Shown: positions 17,972 through 27,321, counted from the first letter of the stretch. The stretch: 64,000 nucleotides of DNA from CAVSWT01 sp963731745 (GCA_963731745.1 CAVSWT010000016.1:62001-126000), one strand, 5' to 3'. Made by a program: numbers and translations. The notes: generated by a model not told the origin, from the sequence alone.

Positions 17972-18598
17972 ATGAAGTCATTTATTTGGTATATACTGCT
18001 AACTATTTCAATCTTCACAAATAACATTTCATTTTCACAAAATAATAAGCAAGACAAGGAAAAAATAATCATCGATTGTAACTATAACTTCAAAGAGGCA
18101 TTAGCCGGAATCGATATTTCGAATGCGTTAGCTAAAAAATTAAGATTGGTTGAAGTAAACTATTATTCATTCGATGGCAAAATTCATCAAGGCCAATTAT
18201 TAATAAATAAAGATCTTGTGGAAGATATTAAGGAAATATTTAAGTCGATTATGAGTGTTAAATTTCCGATAGCAAAAGTAATTCCAGTAGTTAGATATAA
18301 TTGGAATGATGAAAAATCCATGGAAGATAATAATACTTCTGCATTTAATTATAGAATTGTGGCAAATACAAAAACATTATCAGCGCATTCAACCGGAAGA
18401 GCGATTGACATAAATCCAAAATTAAATCCGCAAATAAAAAGAAATCATTACTTCCCGCGCGGTGCGAAATACCAACCGGATAAAAAGGGCACAATCACTG
18501 CGAACATGTTAATAGTAAAGGAATTTGTTAAGCGAGGATGGAAATGGGGTGGATATTGGAACAGTACAAAAGATTATCAGCATTTTGAAAAAAAATAA
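17972..18598 (+). CDS. M15-family metallopeptidase (VanY/D-Ala-D-Ala carboxypeptidase-like)
   Basis: This is a predicted secreted peptidoglycan peptidase of 208 residues. A signal peptide covers about 1-22 (ISFSQ). The zinc site is H139-x6-D146 (SAHSTGRAIDINP) plus H204 near the C terminus (DYQHFE). W-rich GWKWGGYW precedes the last ligand, as in the M15 family. These enzymes trim D-Ala-D-Ala or cleave L-Ala-D-Glu bonds in wall peptides; which bond is cut cannot be told here. The downstream esterase gene follows after 23 bp and may be cotranscribed. Confidence 0.85.
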   Translation: MKSFIWYILLTISIFTNNISFSQNNKQDKEKIIIDCNYNFKEALAGIDISNALAKKLRLVEVNYYSFDGKIHQGQLLINKDLVEDIKEIFKSIMSVKFPIAKVIPVVRYNWNDEKSMEDNNTSAFNYRIVANTKTLSAHSTGRAIDINPKLNPQIKRNHYFPRGAKYQPDKKGTITANMLIVKEFVKRGWKWGGYWNSTKDYQHFEKK

Positions 18599-18621
18599 TT
18601 AATTATTCTAAAGAATAAAAA

Positions 18622-19761
18622 ATGAAAAAAATTATTTTGTTATTACTTTTAGTTTTAATGTTCATCACTGATAATTATTTACAAAATAATATTCACGTAA
18701 CATTTGTTGTTAAAACCAAAAATTTAAATGATACTTCAAATGTTTTTATCACGGGTAACATTCCCATGCTTGGAAATTGGAATCCAGGTAAAGTACAATT
18801 GAATGCAGTCAATGATACGACCTGGAGAAAAACTTTCACTTTTAAAAAATCAATCCCGCTGGAATACAAATTTACATTAGGTTCATGGAATAATGAGGCA
18901 TTGAATAATGATGGAACTGTTTCACAGAATAAATCGCTCCAAGTTTTAGCTGATACAACTATATTTTATTCAATTCAGAAATGGAAAAAAGATGAAACGA
19001 ATAGAATAAATGGACAAATTACCGGAACAGTTAAATACCATAAAAATTTTGACTTTGAAGGACTGAAATCAAGAGATATAATTGTATGGCTTCCTCCTGG
19101 TTATCAAAAAGAAAAAACCAAACGGTATCCTGTGCTGTACATGCATGATGGTGAAAATATTTTTGATCCCTCAACTTCATCCTTCGGCGTGGATTGGCAA
19201 TTGGATGAAACAGCAGACAGTTTAATTAAAACCAACAAGATTGAAGGGATTATAATTGTCGGAATCTATAATACTTCCGACAGATCAGCAGAATATGGGA
19301 ACACTGATACTGGAAGATTATACATGAAATTTATTGTGAATAAATTGAAACCTTTTATAGATAAGACTTACAGAACAAAACCTGGCAGAGAAAATACTGC
19401 TACAGGCGGATCCTCATTAGGTGGACTGATTTCATTTATGCTTGCGTGGGAATATCCAAATGTTTTTTCAAAAGCTGCATGCATTTCGCCGGCTTTTTAT
19501 ATTGAAAATATCGATTACTTAAATACAGTTAAGAATTACAACGGTGTAAAAAAACAAATTAAAATTTATATTGATGACGGAAGCATAGGATTGGAAAAAA
19601 GGCTTCAGCCGGGAATCGACTCTATGCTTATACTTTTAAAACAAAAAAACTTTGATGAAGGCAAAGACTATATTTTTTATAAAGCTGCTGACGCACAACA
19701 TTCGGAATTTTATTGGGCAAAAAGAGCATGGCGGTTTTTAGAATTTTTCTTTGGCAAATAA
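18622..19761 (+). CDS. Secreted esterase with N-terminal CBM20-like domain
   Basis: The product has 379 residues with a short hydrophobic leader (1-20). Residues about 24-115 resemble a CBM20 starch-binding module (VFITGNIPMLGNWNPG, IPLEYKFTLGSWN). An esterase-D-like alpha/beta hydrolase follows, with nucleophile S265 in GGSSLGG, an oxyanion region VLYMHDGENIFD, and a late His in AQHSEFYW. Homologues are annotated as carbohydrate esterases or enterochelin-esterase-like hydrolases. A role in polysaccharide de-esterification fits the CBM but is not shown. Confidence 0.82.
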   Translation: MKKIILLLLLVLMFITDNYLQNNIHVTFVVKTKNLNDTSNVFITGNIPMLGNWNPGKVQLNAVNDTTWRKTFTFKKSIPLEYKFTLGSWNNEALNNDGTVSQNKSLQVLADTTIFYSIQKWKKDETNRINGQITGTVKYHKNFDFEGLKSRDIIVWLPPGYQKEKTKRYPVLYMHDGENIFDPSTSSFGVDWQLDETADSLIKTNKIEGIIIVGIYNTSDRSAEYGNTDTGRLYMKFIVNKLKPFIDKTYRTKPGRENTATGGSSLGGLISFMLAWEYPNVFSKAACISPAFYIENIDYLNTVKNYNGVKKQIKIYIDDGSIGLEKRLQPGIDSMLILLKQKNFDEGKDYIFYKAADAQHSEFYWAKRAWRFLEFFFGK

Positions 19762-20130
19762 TGAATTTTTAGCTTCCTATTATTTCTATTCAACTCTTCA
19801 AGTCACACTACCGAATTAATTTTTAATATAAAAACCTTTCTCATATCCATAACTGCTTCAATAATTCAGTATCTACTTCTCCTTTTTCATTAAGTATCCT
19901 TTGACAATCTAACTTATTTAAGAAGATGAGAAGTATATATAAGATTATTTTATTAAGTAATTTTAAGTGATTTTAATATTTTATTAAGATATTTAAATTT
20001 TTTACTTGACAAAACTTAAATTTATTATATATTTGCCAACTAATTCCTTAACATTTTAGTCAACGCCTCATTATTTCTATTATTGTTAATGTAATTTCAT
20101 AAATAACTTAATAATTTAGGGAGCTGATTC
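19762..20130. other. 369-bp gene-free region upstream of the first PII gene
   Basis: No open frame of note, tRNA or known riboswitch is recognisable. The region is very AT-rich. It contains a loose inverted repeat, with ACTTCTC near 19884 and GAGAAGT near 19928, and a well-formed promoter at 20005-20035. The 95 bases between that promoter and the ATG form a long leader that could carry regulation. Confidence 0.5.
20005..20035 (+). promoter_or_regulatory. Bacteroidota-type promoter of glnK1
   Basis: CTTG (20005-20008), exactly 19 bases, then TATATTTG (20028-20035) match the Bacteroidota -33/-7 pattern TTTG-N19-TAnnTTTG with one mismatch. The same -7 box and its flanks recur before the second PII gene. 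Confidence 0.7.
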
Positions 20131-20469
20131 ATGAAAAAAATAGAAGCTATTATTCGACCACACAAACTGGATGAAGTTCATAAGGAATTGCAAGATTCCG
20201 GTTTCACAGGTTTAACTGTCTCCGAAATTAAAGGATATGGCAGACAGAAAGGCCACACTGAAATTTATAGAGGTTCCGAATATAAAATTGAATTCGTACC
20301 AAAATTAAAAATTGAACTTTTCTGCACCGAAGATAAATGCGAAAAAGCGGTGGAGATAATCATCGCCAAAGCAAAAACCGGTGAAGTTGGCGATGGTAAA
20401 ATTTTCGTTCTGCCTGTGCTGGACGCAATTCGAATAAGAACGGAAGAATCCGGTGAGAGTGCTATATAA
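20131..20469 (+). CDS. glnK: PII nitrogen-regulatory protein (copy 1)
   Basis: This is a trimeric PII signal protein of 112 residues that senses 2-oxoglutarate and ATP/ADP and gates ammonium transporters. It has the T-loop with Y51 (YRGSEY), the B-loop TGEVGDGKIF and the C-terminal IRIRTEESG. GGGAG in front of the ATG gives a good ribosome site. It leads a unit glnK-outer membrane protein-amt. The second copy at 22858 differs at only about 13 of 112 residues. Naming as GlnK rather than GlnB follows from linkage to amt. Confidence 0.93.
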   Translation: MKKIEAIIRPHKLDEVHKELQDSGFTGLTVSEIKGYGRQKGHTEIYRGSEYKIEFVPKLKIELFCTEDKCEKAVEIIIAKAKTGEVGDGKIFVLPVLDAIRIRTEESGESAI

Positions 20470-20517
20470 CTAAATAAGTTTAAATCAATTCATTTGTAAT
20501 TAGAAAAAGGAACGCAC

Positions 20518-21216
20518 ATGAAAAAAATATATTATACAATTGTTTCGATCATGATACTAACTTCAAGTTTCTCCTTTTCCCAGGAAGTAGATCTGGGAGT
20601 TGCACTATATAGCCGTTATGTCTGGAGAGGCTTAGATTTTGGCGATGCCCCAAGTTTCCAGCCCGCGGTTACATTTACTGCAGGTGGATTCTCCATTGGT
20701 GAATGGGGTGCATACAGTATTTCAGGAGTTGGTTCTGTTTATTCTGAAGATGATCTGTGGGCTTCGTACTCTGTCAGTACAGCCTCCGCAGGTACTTTCA
20801 CTGTAATTGCTACTGATTATTTTTTCCCTAGTGCAGGAATGAAATATTTTAATTATAAGGGTGACGGTGAAGGTGCGCATACAATTGAAGCCGGTTTAAG
20901 TTATGGCGGTCCAGATAGTTTTCCTTTAACACTATCAGGATATATGAATGTTCATAACGATGTAGATAATACAACTTATTTTGAGGCTTCATATCCTTTC
21001 TCAGTTCAAAGCGTTTCATGCTCAGTAGTTGTTGGTGCCACAGGAGGCGGAGATAATGGCTTTTATGGACCAACTAATTTCCAGGTTATAAATCTTGGAT
21101 TAAATTTTTCAAAAGATATTGTAATAACAGATAAATTCAGTCTTCCAATTTCAGCGTCCATAATAATTAATCCAAACATTGAACAAACCTATTTGATAGT
21201 AGGAATCAGTTTATAA
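20518..21216 (+). CDS. Outer-membrane protein, TorF-like putative porin
   Basis: The product has 232 residues with a signal peptide (1-21, ending SFSFSQ). The mature start VDLGVALYSRYVWRGLDFGD is typical of the TorF/Gcw_chp family of small barrels (a YVWRG motif followed by amphipathic strands). It ends in strands closing at VGISL. It lies between glnK and amt on the same strand, 48 bp after glnK and 85 bp before amt, so it is probably coexpressed under nitrogen control. That suggests, without proving, a role in passing ammonium or another nitrogen source through the outer membrane. Confidence 0.75.
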   Translation: MKKIYYTIVSIMILTSSFSFSQEVDLGVALYSRYVWRGLDFGDAPSFQPAVTFTAGGFSIGEWGAYSISGVGSVYSEDDLWASYSVSTASAGTFTVIATDYFFPSAGMKYFNYKGDGEGAHTIEAGLSYGGPDSFPLTLSGYMNVHNDVDNTTYFEASYPFSVQSVSCSVVVGATGGGDNGFYGPTNFQVINLGLNFSKDIVITDKFSLPISASIIINPNIEQTYLIVGISL

Positions 21217-21301
21217 TTAATCAATAAAAATTTTGAATTAAATAATAACACTTTAATCTGGTTAATCTTAAAAGTTTAATCATTTATTTGGAGGAAGTAA
21301 T

Positions 21302-22637
21302 ATGAAAAAATACAAAATGTTTTTGCTGGTTATTCTGATTTTAACACCGGCAATACTTTTTGCACAGGATTCAGCTCCCACAGTAGAATCAAATGCAACT
21401 AAACTTACAACCCTAGAAACGAATGCAAATTTCGTTTGGACATTAGTCGCAGCTTTTTTAGTGTTTTTCATGCAGGCCGGTTTTGCTATGCTGGAAACGG
21501 GTTTAACCCGAGCTAAAAATGCTGTCAATATTATGATGAAAAATTTAATGGACTTTGCTGTTGGTAGCTTGGCTTATTGGATTATAGGATTTGGATTAAT
21601 GTTTGGAGTTAATGCAACCGGATGGTTTGGAACTGATGGTTTTTTTCTTTCTGATTTTGTTAAGAATGGAGATCCATGGGTATATGCTTTCTGGATGTTC
21701 CAGGTCGTGTTTGCCGCAACATCTGCAACTATCGTATCCGGTGCGATGGCAGAAAGAACTAAAGTTTACTTCTTATTTAATTTATAGCTTTGCAATTTCT
21801 GCTTTCATATATCCAATCTTCGGAAGCTGGGCATGGGGTAGTTTATTCCATGGCGGAGGCTGGCTTGAAAAATTAGGATTTATAGATTTTGCCGGTTCTA
21901 CTGTTGTTCACTCCGTAGGCGGATGGGCTTCATTAGCCGGCGCAATGATACTTGGACCACGAATTGGAAAATTTACCAGAGATGGAAAACCGCTTGCTAT
22001 TCCCGGACATAATTTAACACTTGCAGCGCTTGGAACTTTTATTCTTTGGTTTGGCTGGTTTGGTTTTAATCCCGGAAGTACAACAGCGGCCATTCCTGAT
22101 ATTGCAGGCATTGCTGTAACAACAAATCTTGCTGCTGCTGCCGGAGCGGTATCTGCCATGTTTACTGCATGGATTGTACTTGGAAAACCAGATGCAAGTA
22201 TGACTTTGAACGGTGCGCTTGCTGGTCTGGTTGCAATTACTGCCGGATGCGCCAATGTCTCACCGCTGAGTGCAGTTTTAATTGGACTTATTGCCGGTGT
22301 AATAGTACTTTTTAGTGTTTTATTTATTGAAAGAAAATTAAAAATTGACGATCCTGTTGGTGCAATTTCCGTTCACGGAGTTTGCGGCGCATGGGGTACT
22401 TTGGGTGCAGGTATTTTTAATTCTGCCGGTTTTTCGTGGAGTGTGGTCGGTGTTCAAGCACTAGGAATTGCTGCAGCATTTTTATGGGTTTTCCCGCTTG
22501 CATTTTTACTATTTAAAGTAATTCAAAAAACTGTTGGACTGCGGGTTACAAAAGAAGAAGAGCTTGAAGGTTTGGATATTGGTGAGCATGGAATGGAAGC
22601 ATATCCCGATTTTGAAAAAGTCAGTGCTACTTTTTAA
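21302..22637 (+). pseudogene. amt: Ammonium transporter Amt (copy 1), interrupted by a frameshift
   Basis: Amt proteins are trimeric inner-membrane ammonium channels. The gene starts at ATG 21302 with GGAGG in front and encodes a cleavable N-terminal signal (ending LFAQ), as many Amt proteins have. The frame is lost at about 21764. After GAMAERTK the first frame reads VYFLFNL and stops at 21787, while the continuing Amt sequence (FTSYLIYSFAISAFIYP...) resumes in another frame and runs to 22637. One extra base in AAAGTTTAC explains this; removing it restores an Amt of about 444 residues including the conserved FDFAGSTVVHSVGG-like stretch and the C-terminal tail EHGMEAYPDFEK. It could be a recent pseudogene or a base-call error. 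Confidence 0.88.
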
Positions 22638-22672
22638 TTGATTTAATTACGTCCCATAAATCTCTCTCTCAA

Positions 22673-22718
22673 AGAGCGGTATTCAATAAAAATGTAAATT
22701 GTTTACCGCTCTATTATT
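22673..22718 (+). terminator. Intrinsic terminator after amt copy 1
   Basis: AGAGCGGTA (22673-22681) pairs perfectly with TACCGCTCT (22704-22712) around a 22-base AT-rich loop, which itself contains a short CAAT/ATTG pairing. ATTATTTT follows. Confidence 0.7.
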
Positions 22719-22733
22719 TTATCCCGTTATATT

Positions 22734-22763
22734 TTTGAAATTCCTTATTTTATTATATATTTG
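22734..22763 (+). promoter_or_regulatory. Bacteroidota-type promoter of glnK2
   Basis: TTTG (22734-22737), 18 bases, then TATATTTG (22756-22763). The stretch TTTATTATATATTTG and the downstream AATTCCTTA are shared with the glnK1 promoter, pointing to common regulation of both units. Confidence 0.7.
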
Positions 22764-22857
22764 ACGCCGAATTCCTTATCTATTTAAATGAATATCTGCT
22801 TTTTTAGAAATAATTTATTTAACGGTATAATATATTAATAAATTTAGGGAGTGATCT

Positions 22858-23196
22858 ATGAAAAAAATAGAAGCAATAATTCGCCCGCATAAGCTGGATG
22901 AAGTACATACAGCATTGCAGGATGCCGGTTTTTTGGGCTTAACTGTTTCGGAAATTAGAGGGTACGGAAGGCAAAAAGGCCATACTGAAATTTATAGAGG
23001 ATCTGAATATAAGATCGAGTTCGTACCAAAAATTAAAATTGAACTTTTTTGTACGGAAGAAAGAAGCGAAAAGGCTATCGAATTAATAATATCAAAAGCA
23101 AAAACCGGTGAAGTTGGAGACGGAAAAATATTTGTTTTACCGGTATTGGACGCTATTAGAATTCGTACTGAAGAGTCCGGTGACAGTGCAATTTAA
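22858..23196 (+). CDS. glnK: PII nitrogen-regulatory protein (copy 2)
   Basis: This is a second PII protein of 112 residues, nearly identical to copy 1 (about 13 differences, mostly in residues 18-34 and 68-79; T-loop Y51 and TGEVGDGK unchanged). It is followed after 49 bp by an intact amt, so it presumably gates that channel. The ribosome site GGGAG sits before ATG. The duplicated glnK-amt arrangement with matching promoters indicates a tandem duplication of the whole unit. Confidence 0.93.
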   Translation: MKKIEAIIRPHKLDEVHTALQDAGFLGLTVSEIRGYGRQKGHTEIYRGSEYKIEFVPKIKIELFCTEERSEKAIELIISKAKTGEVGDGKIFVLPVLDAIRIRTEESGDSAI

Positions 23197-23245
23197 TTAT
23201 ATCTAATTGAAATTATTTCAAAATTAAATATAGGATAAGTTTAAT

Positions 23246-24544
23246 ATGGAATATAAAATCATAATGGATACAATTTGGGTTTTATTTACAGCTATGCTGG
23301 TCTTTTTTATGAATCTTGGTTTTGCAATGGTTGAATCAGGATTTGCAAGAAGCAAAAATGCTGTAAATATACTTTCCAAAAATTTTATTGTTTTTGCAAT
23401 TTCGTCAATTGCTTTTTGGTTTATTGGCTGGGGATTAATGTTTGGAAACGGAAATGATTTTTTTGGTTTGCAAGGTTTATTTTCGCTAGGCGGCGCTGAT
23501 AATAGTCCTGCAACAGGAGATTCTTATTCTGGAGTTTATTCTGCCATCAGCTGGGCGTCGGTTCCTCTGCTTGCAAAATTTTTCTTTCAACTTGTTTTTG
23601 CCGGAACAGCAGCTACAATAGTTTCCGGTGCAGTTGCAGAGCGTATTAAATATTTATCATTTATAATTTTCTCATTCGTACTAGTTGCAATAATGTATCC
23701 AACAACAGGCCACTGGATTTGGGGCGGCGGCTGGCTAGCTAAATTAGGATTTTTTGATTTTGCCGGATCAACAGTTGTTCACTCAGTAGGCGGATGGGCA
23801 GCTTTAACAGGTGCAATAATCTTAGGGCCGCGAATCGGAAAATTTAGAGATGGAAAAATATTTCCTATTCCCGGACACAATATGACATCTGCTACTTTAG
23901 GAGCTTTAGTGCTTTGGCTTGGCTGGTTTGGATTTAATCCCGGCAGCACTATGGCAGCAGATCCGGAAAGCATTGCAAGAATTTGTATTACCACAAACAG
24001 CGCGGCAGTTGCCGGAATATTAACTTCCACTGCAGTTGCCTGGTTAGTTTTAGGCAAACCGGATTTAAGTATGACGATAAACGGATGTTTAGCAGGCTTG
24101 GTTGCTGTTACTGCACCATGTGCTTATATAAGTGTTGGAAGCTCATTATTAATTGGGGCAATCGCCGGTATATTAGTAGTATTTGCTGTTATAGTTTTTG
24201 ATAGAAGAAAAATTGATGATCCGGTTGGAGCTTTAGCAGTGCATTTAGTTAACGGTATTTTTGGAACCCTTGCTGTGGGACTATTTGCTCAAGATGCCTT
24301 TATGCCAGGAACAACGGGGAATGGTTTATTTTTCGGCGGAGGATTTAGCCTTCTCTGGCATCAATTAATTGGTGTTGTTTCTGTTGGAGCGTTTACATTT
24401 ACTGTTTCGTTCGTTGTTTGGACTGTCTTGAAAAAAACAATGGGAATTAGAGTTTCTGAAAGAGAAGAAATTGATGGTCTTGATATGGGAGAACATGGGT
24501 TGGAAGCTTATCCTGATTTCGAAAAAGTTAGTTCATCATTTTAA
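23246..24544 (+). CDS. amt: Ammonium transporter Amt (copy 2), intact
   Basis: This is an inner-membrane ammonium channel of 432 residues with about eleven helices. It has the family stretches FFMNLGFAMVESGFARSKN, FDFAGSTVVHSVGGWAAL (first pore His) and AVHLVNGIFGTLAVG (second pore His), and ends in EHGLEAYPDFEKVSSSF, the tail that contacts PII. Unlike copy 1 it lacks a cleavable signal peptide. It is probably the functional transporter of the two, since copy 1 is frameshifted. A hairpin terminator follows at 24574-24607. Confidence 0.95.
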   Translation: MEYKIIMDTIWVLFTAMLVFFMNLGFAMVESGFARSKNAVNILSKNFIVFAISSIAFWFIGWGLMFGNGNDFFGLQGLFSLGGADNSPATGDSYSGVYSAISWASVPLLAKFFFQLVFAGTAATIVSGAVAERIKYLSFIIFSFVLVAIMYPTTGHWIWGGGWLAKLGFFDFAGSTVVHSVGGWAALTGAIILGPRIGKFRDGKIFPIPGHNMTSATLGALVLWLGWFGFNPGSTMAADPESIARICITTNSAAVAGILTSTAVAWLVLGKPDLSMTINGCLAGLVAVTAPCAYISVGSSLLIGAIAGILVVFAVIVFDRRKIDDPVGALAVHLVNGIFGTLAVGLFAQDAFMPGTTGNGLFFGGGFSLLWHQLIGVVSVGAFTFTVSFVVWTVLKKTMGIRVSEREEIDGLDMGEHGLEAYPDFEKVSSSF

Positions 24545-24573
24545 TTAATAATGGAATTATTATTTTTTTACCG

Positions 24574-24607
24574 ATGGGTAATTCAAAGTTGGATTACCCA
24601 TTTTATT
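24574..24607 (+). terminator. Intrinsic terminator after amt copy 2
   Basis: ATGGGTAAT (24574-24582) pairs perfectly with ATTACCCAT (24593-24601), with a 10-base loop and TTTATTT after. It abuts the stop of the convergent lptB gene. Confidence 0.75.
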
Positions 24608-25344
24608 TAATATCGATCAAGCTTAAACTTTTCTCCAAGATATAACTTTCTAACTTCGGCGTCTTCTGCTAATTCATTTGCACTTCCCTGCTTAAATATT
24701 ACTCCATTAATTAATATATAGCCTTTGTCAACAATGCTTAAAGTTTCGTGTACATTATGATCAGTAATTAAAACGCCTATTCCCCTATTCTTTAAATTTG
24801 CAACTATTAACATAATATCTTCTACTGCTATTGGATCAACTCCGGCAAATGGTTCATCAAGCAAAATAAAATCCGGATCTGTTGCAAGTGCACGGGCAAT
24901 TTCAGTTCTTCGCCTTTCACCGCCGCTTAATTGAAATGCTTTGCTTTTTCTAATATGTGTTATCGTCAAATCTTCAAGAAGCTTTTCGCACTTATCTGCT
25001 CTTTCTTTAGCTGAAAGTTTTGTCATTTCTAAAATTGCATTAAGGTTATCTTCCACAGATAACTTGCGAAATACTGAAGCTTCCTGCGGAAGGTAACCAA
25101 TTCCCATTCTTGCGCGTTTATACATGGGCACTTTAGTAATGTCTTCATCATCTAAAAAAACTTTTCCGCTGTCAGGTTTTATCATTCCGGTGATCATATA
25201 AAATGTTGTTGTTTTGCCGGCGCCATTTGGTCCAAGCAGTCCAACAATTTCACCTTTAGAAACCTCAATGGAAGCTTTATTAACAACAGTTCTTTTTTTA
25301 TATACCTTAACTAAGTTTTCACTTTTTAAAGTTGTTTTATTCAT
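24607..25344 (-). CDS. lptB: LPS export ABC transporter ATPase LptB
   Basis: This ATPase of 245 residues powers extraction of lipopolysaccharide from the inner membrane by LptFG. It has Walker A GPNGAGKTT (38-46), signature LSGGERRRTEIARAL, Walker B FILLDEPFAG and the switch His in LITDHNVHET. The arrangement with lptA and lptC directly upstream, with 8-bp and 4-bp overlaps, confirms LptB over the similar branched-chain amino-acid ATPases. lptF/lptG are not in this window. Confidence 0.95.
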   Translation of the reverse strand: MNKTTLKSENLVKVYKKRTVVNKASIEVSKGEIVGLLGPNGAGKTTTFYMITGMIKPDSGKVFLDDEDITKVPMYKRARMGIGYLPQEASVFRKLSVEDNLNAILEMTKLSAKERADKCEKLLEDLTITHIRKSKAFQLSGGERRRTEIARALATDPDFILLDEPFAGVDPIAVEDIMLIVANLKNRGIGVLITDHNVHETLSIVDKGYILINGVIFKQGSANELAEDAEVRKLYLGEKFKLDRY

Positions 25345-26755
25345 CTGATTTATTATTTAGATTAGAAATTAATTCTTTCCTTGTGGGACGATTATTGTGA
25401 AAATTAAACCGTGTAAGTGTAAAAGATCTTTCATTTCCTTTAACTTGATTTTCCGGGTAATACTCACTTGCCGGTGAACCATATAATCTTACTTCGTTTA
25501 CTTTCTTATCTTCAAATTTAATAACTGCATCTTTAGAAGAAGATTTTGTTAATCCGTTTGGCTTGTTATTGTCGTAAAGATAATAAATACTAAACGTATT
25601 ACCGAAAACCTCAGTTTTATTTATTCCTGAATCATCAAAAGATAAATCAATTCTATTCCCTGCGATTTGGTCAAACCTGCCGGGATAATCTTCGTTTTGT
25701 GAAAGAATAAAAGCGGACTTATCAACATCAAGCATCCTGATTTGGTTATTTCGTAAAAAGATAGTTACAGAATCGCCTGTAAGCTGTGATTCATCATACC
25801 ATAATATAGGCTGGGCTGCATGGGAACCAACTTTTTGTGTTACAATTTTCTCATCATTTTTAAAATAAATTGTAAGATCATTTACTGAAGCAAAATTTGA
25901 TCTAACTATTTTTACGGAATCCTGAGCTTTAAAAATATTTAAAGTATCTCTAAACGATTCCATTTTTTCTGATTTAATTATAAGTGTGTCAAGTCTGCTG
26001 ACAAGAATTGAGTCTTCAGAATTCTCAAGTGTATCGGCTTCTAAAACATAACTTGTATCAACTTGAATTAGAACAGGATTTTCATCAATTAATGTATAAA
26101 ACTTATTGGCATAGTCTTCAAGATGATCGCCATAAATTTCGGTGTTATTACTAAGACTTGTTATCTTAACATTTTTTGAGGCAAAAGTTATTCTATTATT
26201 TCTAAAATGTTCAAGGCTATCAGCGGTAATAATATTTGCGCCATTATCAATTTTAACTTTTCCCACAGCAATTGCTCTATCTTCTTTTTGAAAGTAAGTC
26301 AGTTCATTTGAATATAGAGTAGAAGTAGTGTCAAACAATTTCACACTGTCTCTAAAAAATGCTTTGTCTTCATCAAAATAATATTCCCCAATTTTTGCTG
26401 TCAAAATTACTTTTTTATCATCGAGTTTTACACCTGTCTGTGATTCAGCTTTTCTTTCATCACCATAATAAAAGCCATGGTCTGTTGTTATAGTTATACT
26501 ATCTTGTTTAACAATTACATCTCCAATTAATTCTGCATCATTCCTTGAAATGTATTGAATTGTTTTATTGCAGGTGATCCTAACATCGCCTTGTGTTACT
26601 ACAACATTGCCGTTAACTTCACGAATGGATTCACCATTAACGAATTTTCCAGTCATTCTATCACCAACAACTGTGATTATTTCATTCTGCTGCTGAGGGA
26701 AAACTTCAGATAAAACAATGAATGATAAAAAAATAATTTTAAGCATGTTTATCAT
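25337..26755 (-). CDS. lptA: OstA/LptA-like LPS transport protein, long form
   Basis: This is a periplasmic LPS-bridge protein of 472 residues with an N-terminal signal (about 1-20, SEVFPQ). It contains successive OstA-type beta-jellyroll repeats (MTGKFVNGESIREVNGNVVV..., TTDHGFYYGDERKAES..., then further copies to about 430). Classical LptA has about 180 residues; Bacteroidota-type OstA-like proteins are longer, and this one fits them. It overlaps lptC by 4 bp and lptB by 8 bp, so all three are translated together. Naming as lptA is by context and fold. Confidence 0.82.
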   Translation of the reverse strand: MINMLKIIFLSFIVLSEVFPQQQNEIITVVGDRMTGKFVNGESIREVNGNVVVTQGDVRITCNKTIQYISRNDAELIGDVIVKQDSITITTDHGFYYGDERKAESQTGVKLDDKKVILTAKIGEYYFDEDKAFFRDSVKLFDTTSTLYSNELTYFQKEDRAIAVGKVKIDNGANIITADSLEHFRNNRITFASKNVKITSLSNNTEIYGDHLEDYANKFYTLIDENPVLIQVDTSYVLEADTLENSEDSILVSRLDTLIIKSEKMESFRDTLNIFKAQDSVKIVRSNFASVNDLTIYFKNDEKIVTQKVGSHAAQPILWYDESQLTGDSVTIFLRNNQIRMLDVDKSAFILSQNEDYPGRFDQIAGNRIDLSFDDSGINKTEVFGNTFSIYYLYDNNKPNGLTKSSSKDAVIKFEDKKVNEVRLYGSPASEYYPENQVKGNERSFTLTRFNFHNNRPTRKELISNLNNKSDE

Positions 26756-27294
26756 TTCTGATTTTCCCGGCGGGTAACATATGTTATATTATAAATTGTA
26801 TAGTTCCGCAAATGCTGATCGGATTCAAAGCCATAACCTTGTATAATTTCCTTAGCGGAAGTAATAGTAACAAATTTATCTGATGTGATTTTTTTATCTT
26901 TATTTCGCCACATTAGTTCATCGGTTTTTAAAGTAACACCACTATCACTCACTGCAACCACGCTGTCCATAGCATATAAATCTTCAGTAGCATCATTAAC
27001 TCTTCCTCTTTTGGCAGTAAGAGTTGTGGTTTTTATTTCTTCATCATTATAAAAATCAACTTTAATGCTGCTGTCCAAAAGTGTTTCTTGTGAATTTTCA
27101 AAAACTCTCAAATGTCCGGCAATTAGTATTGCCTTAGTTTTCCCGGAATCAGTAAAAGTAATAGTTGCGTTCCAGCTTTCCTGTGCAGGGAGTTCATCAA
27201 TTTTTAATGATTTATCAATCGTTGGTTTTACTTTATCTTCACCGCAACTGTTAAATAATAATATCAATGTTAAAAATAGGAAGGCGTATTTCAT
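26752..27294 (-). CDS. lptC: LPS export protein LptC
   Basis: This is a periplasmic, inner-membrane-anchored LPS carrier of 180 residues. The N terminus (LLFNSCGED, Cys17) has a lipobox-like sequence rather than a plain anchor helix. The LptC/YrbK beta-jellyroll follows, with ATITFTDSGKTKAIL and LTAKRGRVNDATEDLYAMD. Length and position immediately before lptA support the assignment. A 4-bp ATGA overlap couples it to the next gene. Confidence 0.85.
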   Translation of the reverse strand: MKYAFLFLTLILLFNSCGEDKVKPTIDKSLKIDELPAQESWNATITFTDSGKTKAILIAGHLRVFENSQETLLDSSIKVDFYNDEEIKTTTLTAKRGRVNDATEDLYAMDSVVAVSDSGVTLKTDELMWRNKDKKITSDKFVTITSAKEIIQGYGFESDQHLRNYTIYNITYVTRRENQK

Positions 27295-27321
27295 CTCGGA
27301 CTCAAACCCAGATTTATTAAA

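Noticed and set aside
19762..20130. Riboswitch or small RNA before glnK1
   Set aside because: No conserved riboswitch core or convincing stem set was found; only a weak long-range inverted repeat.
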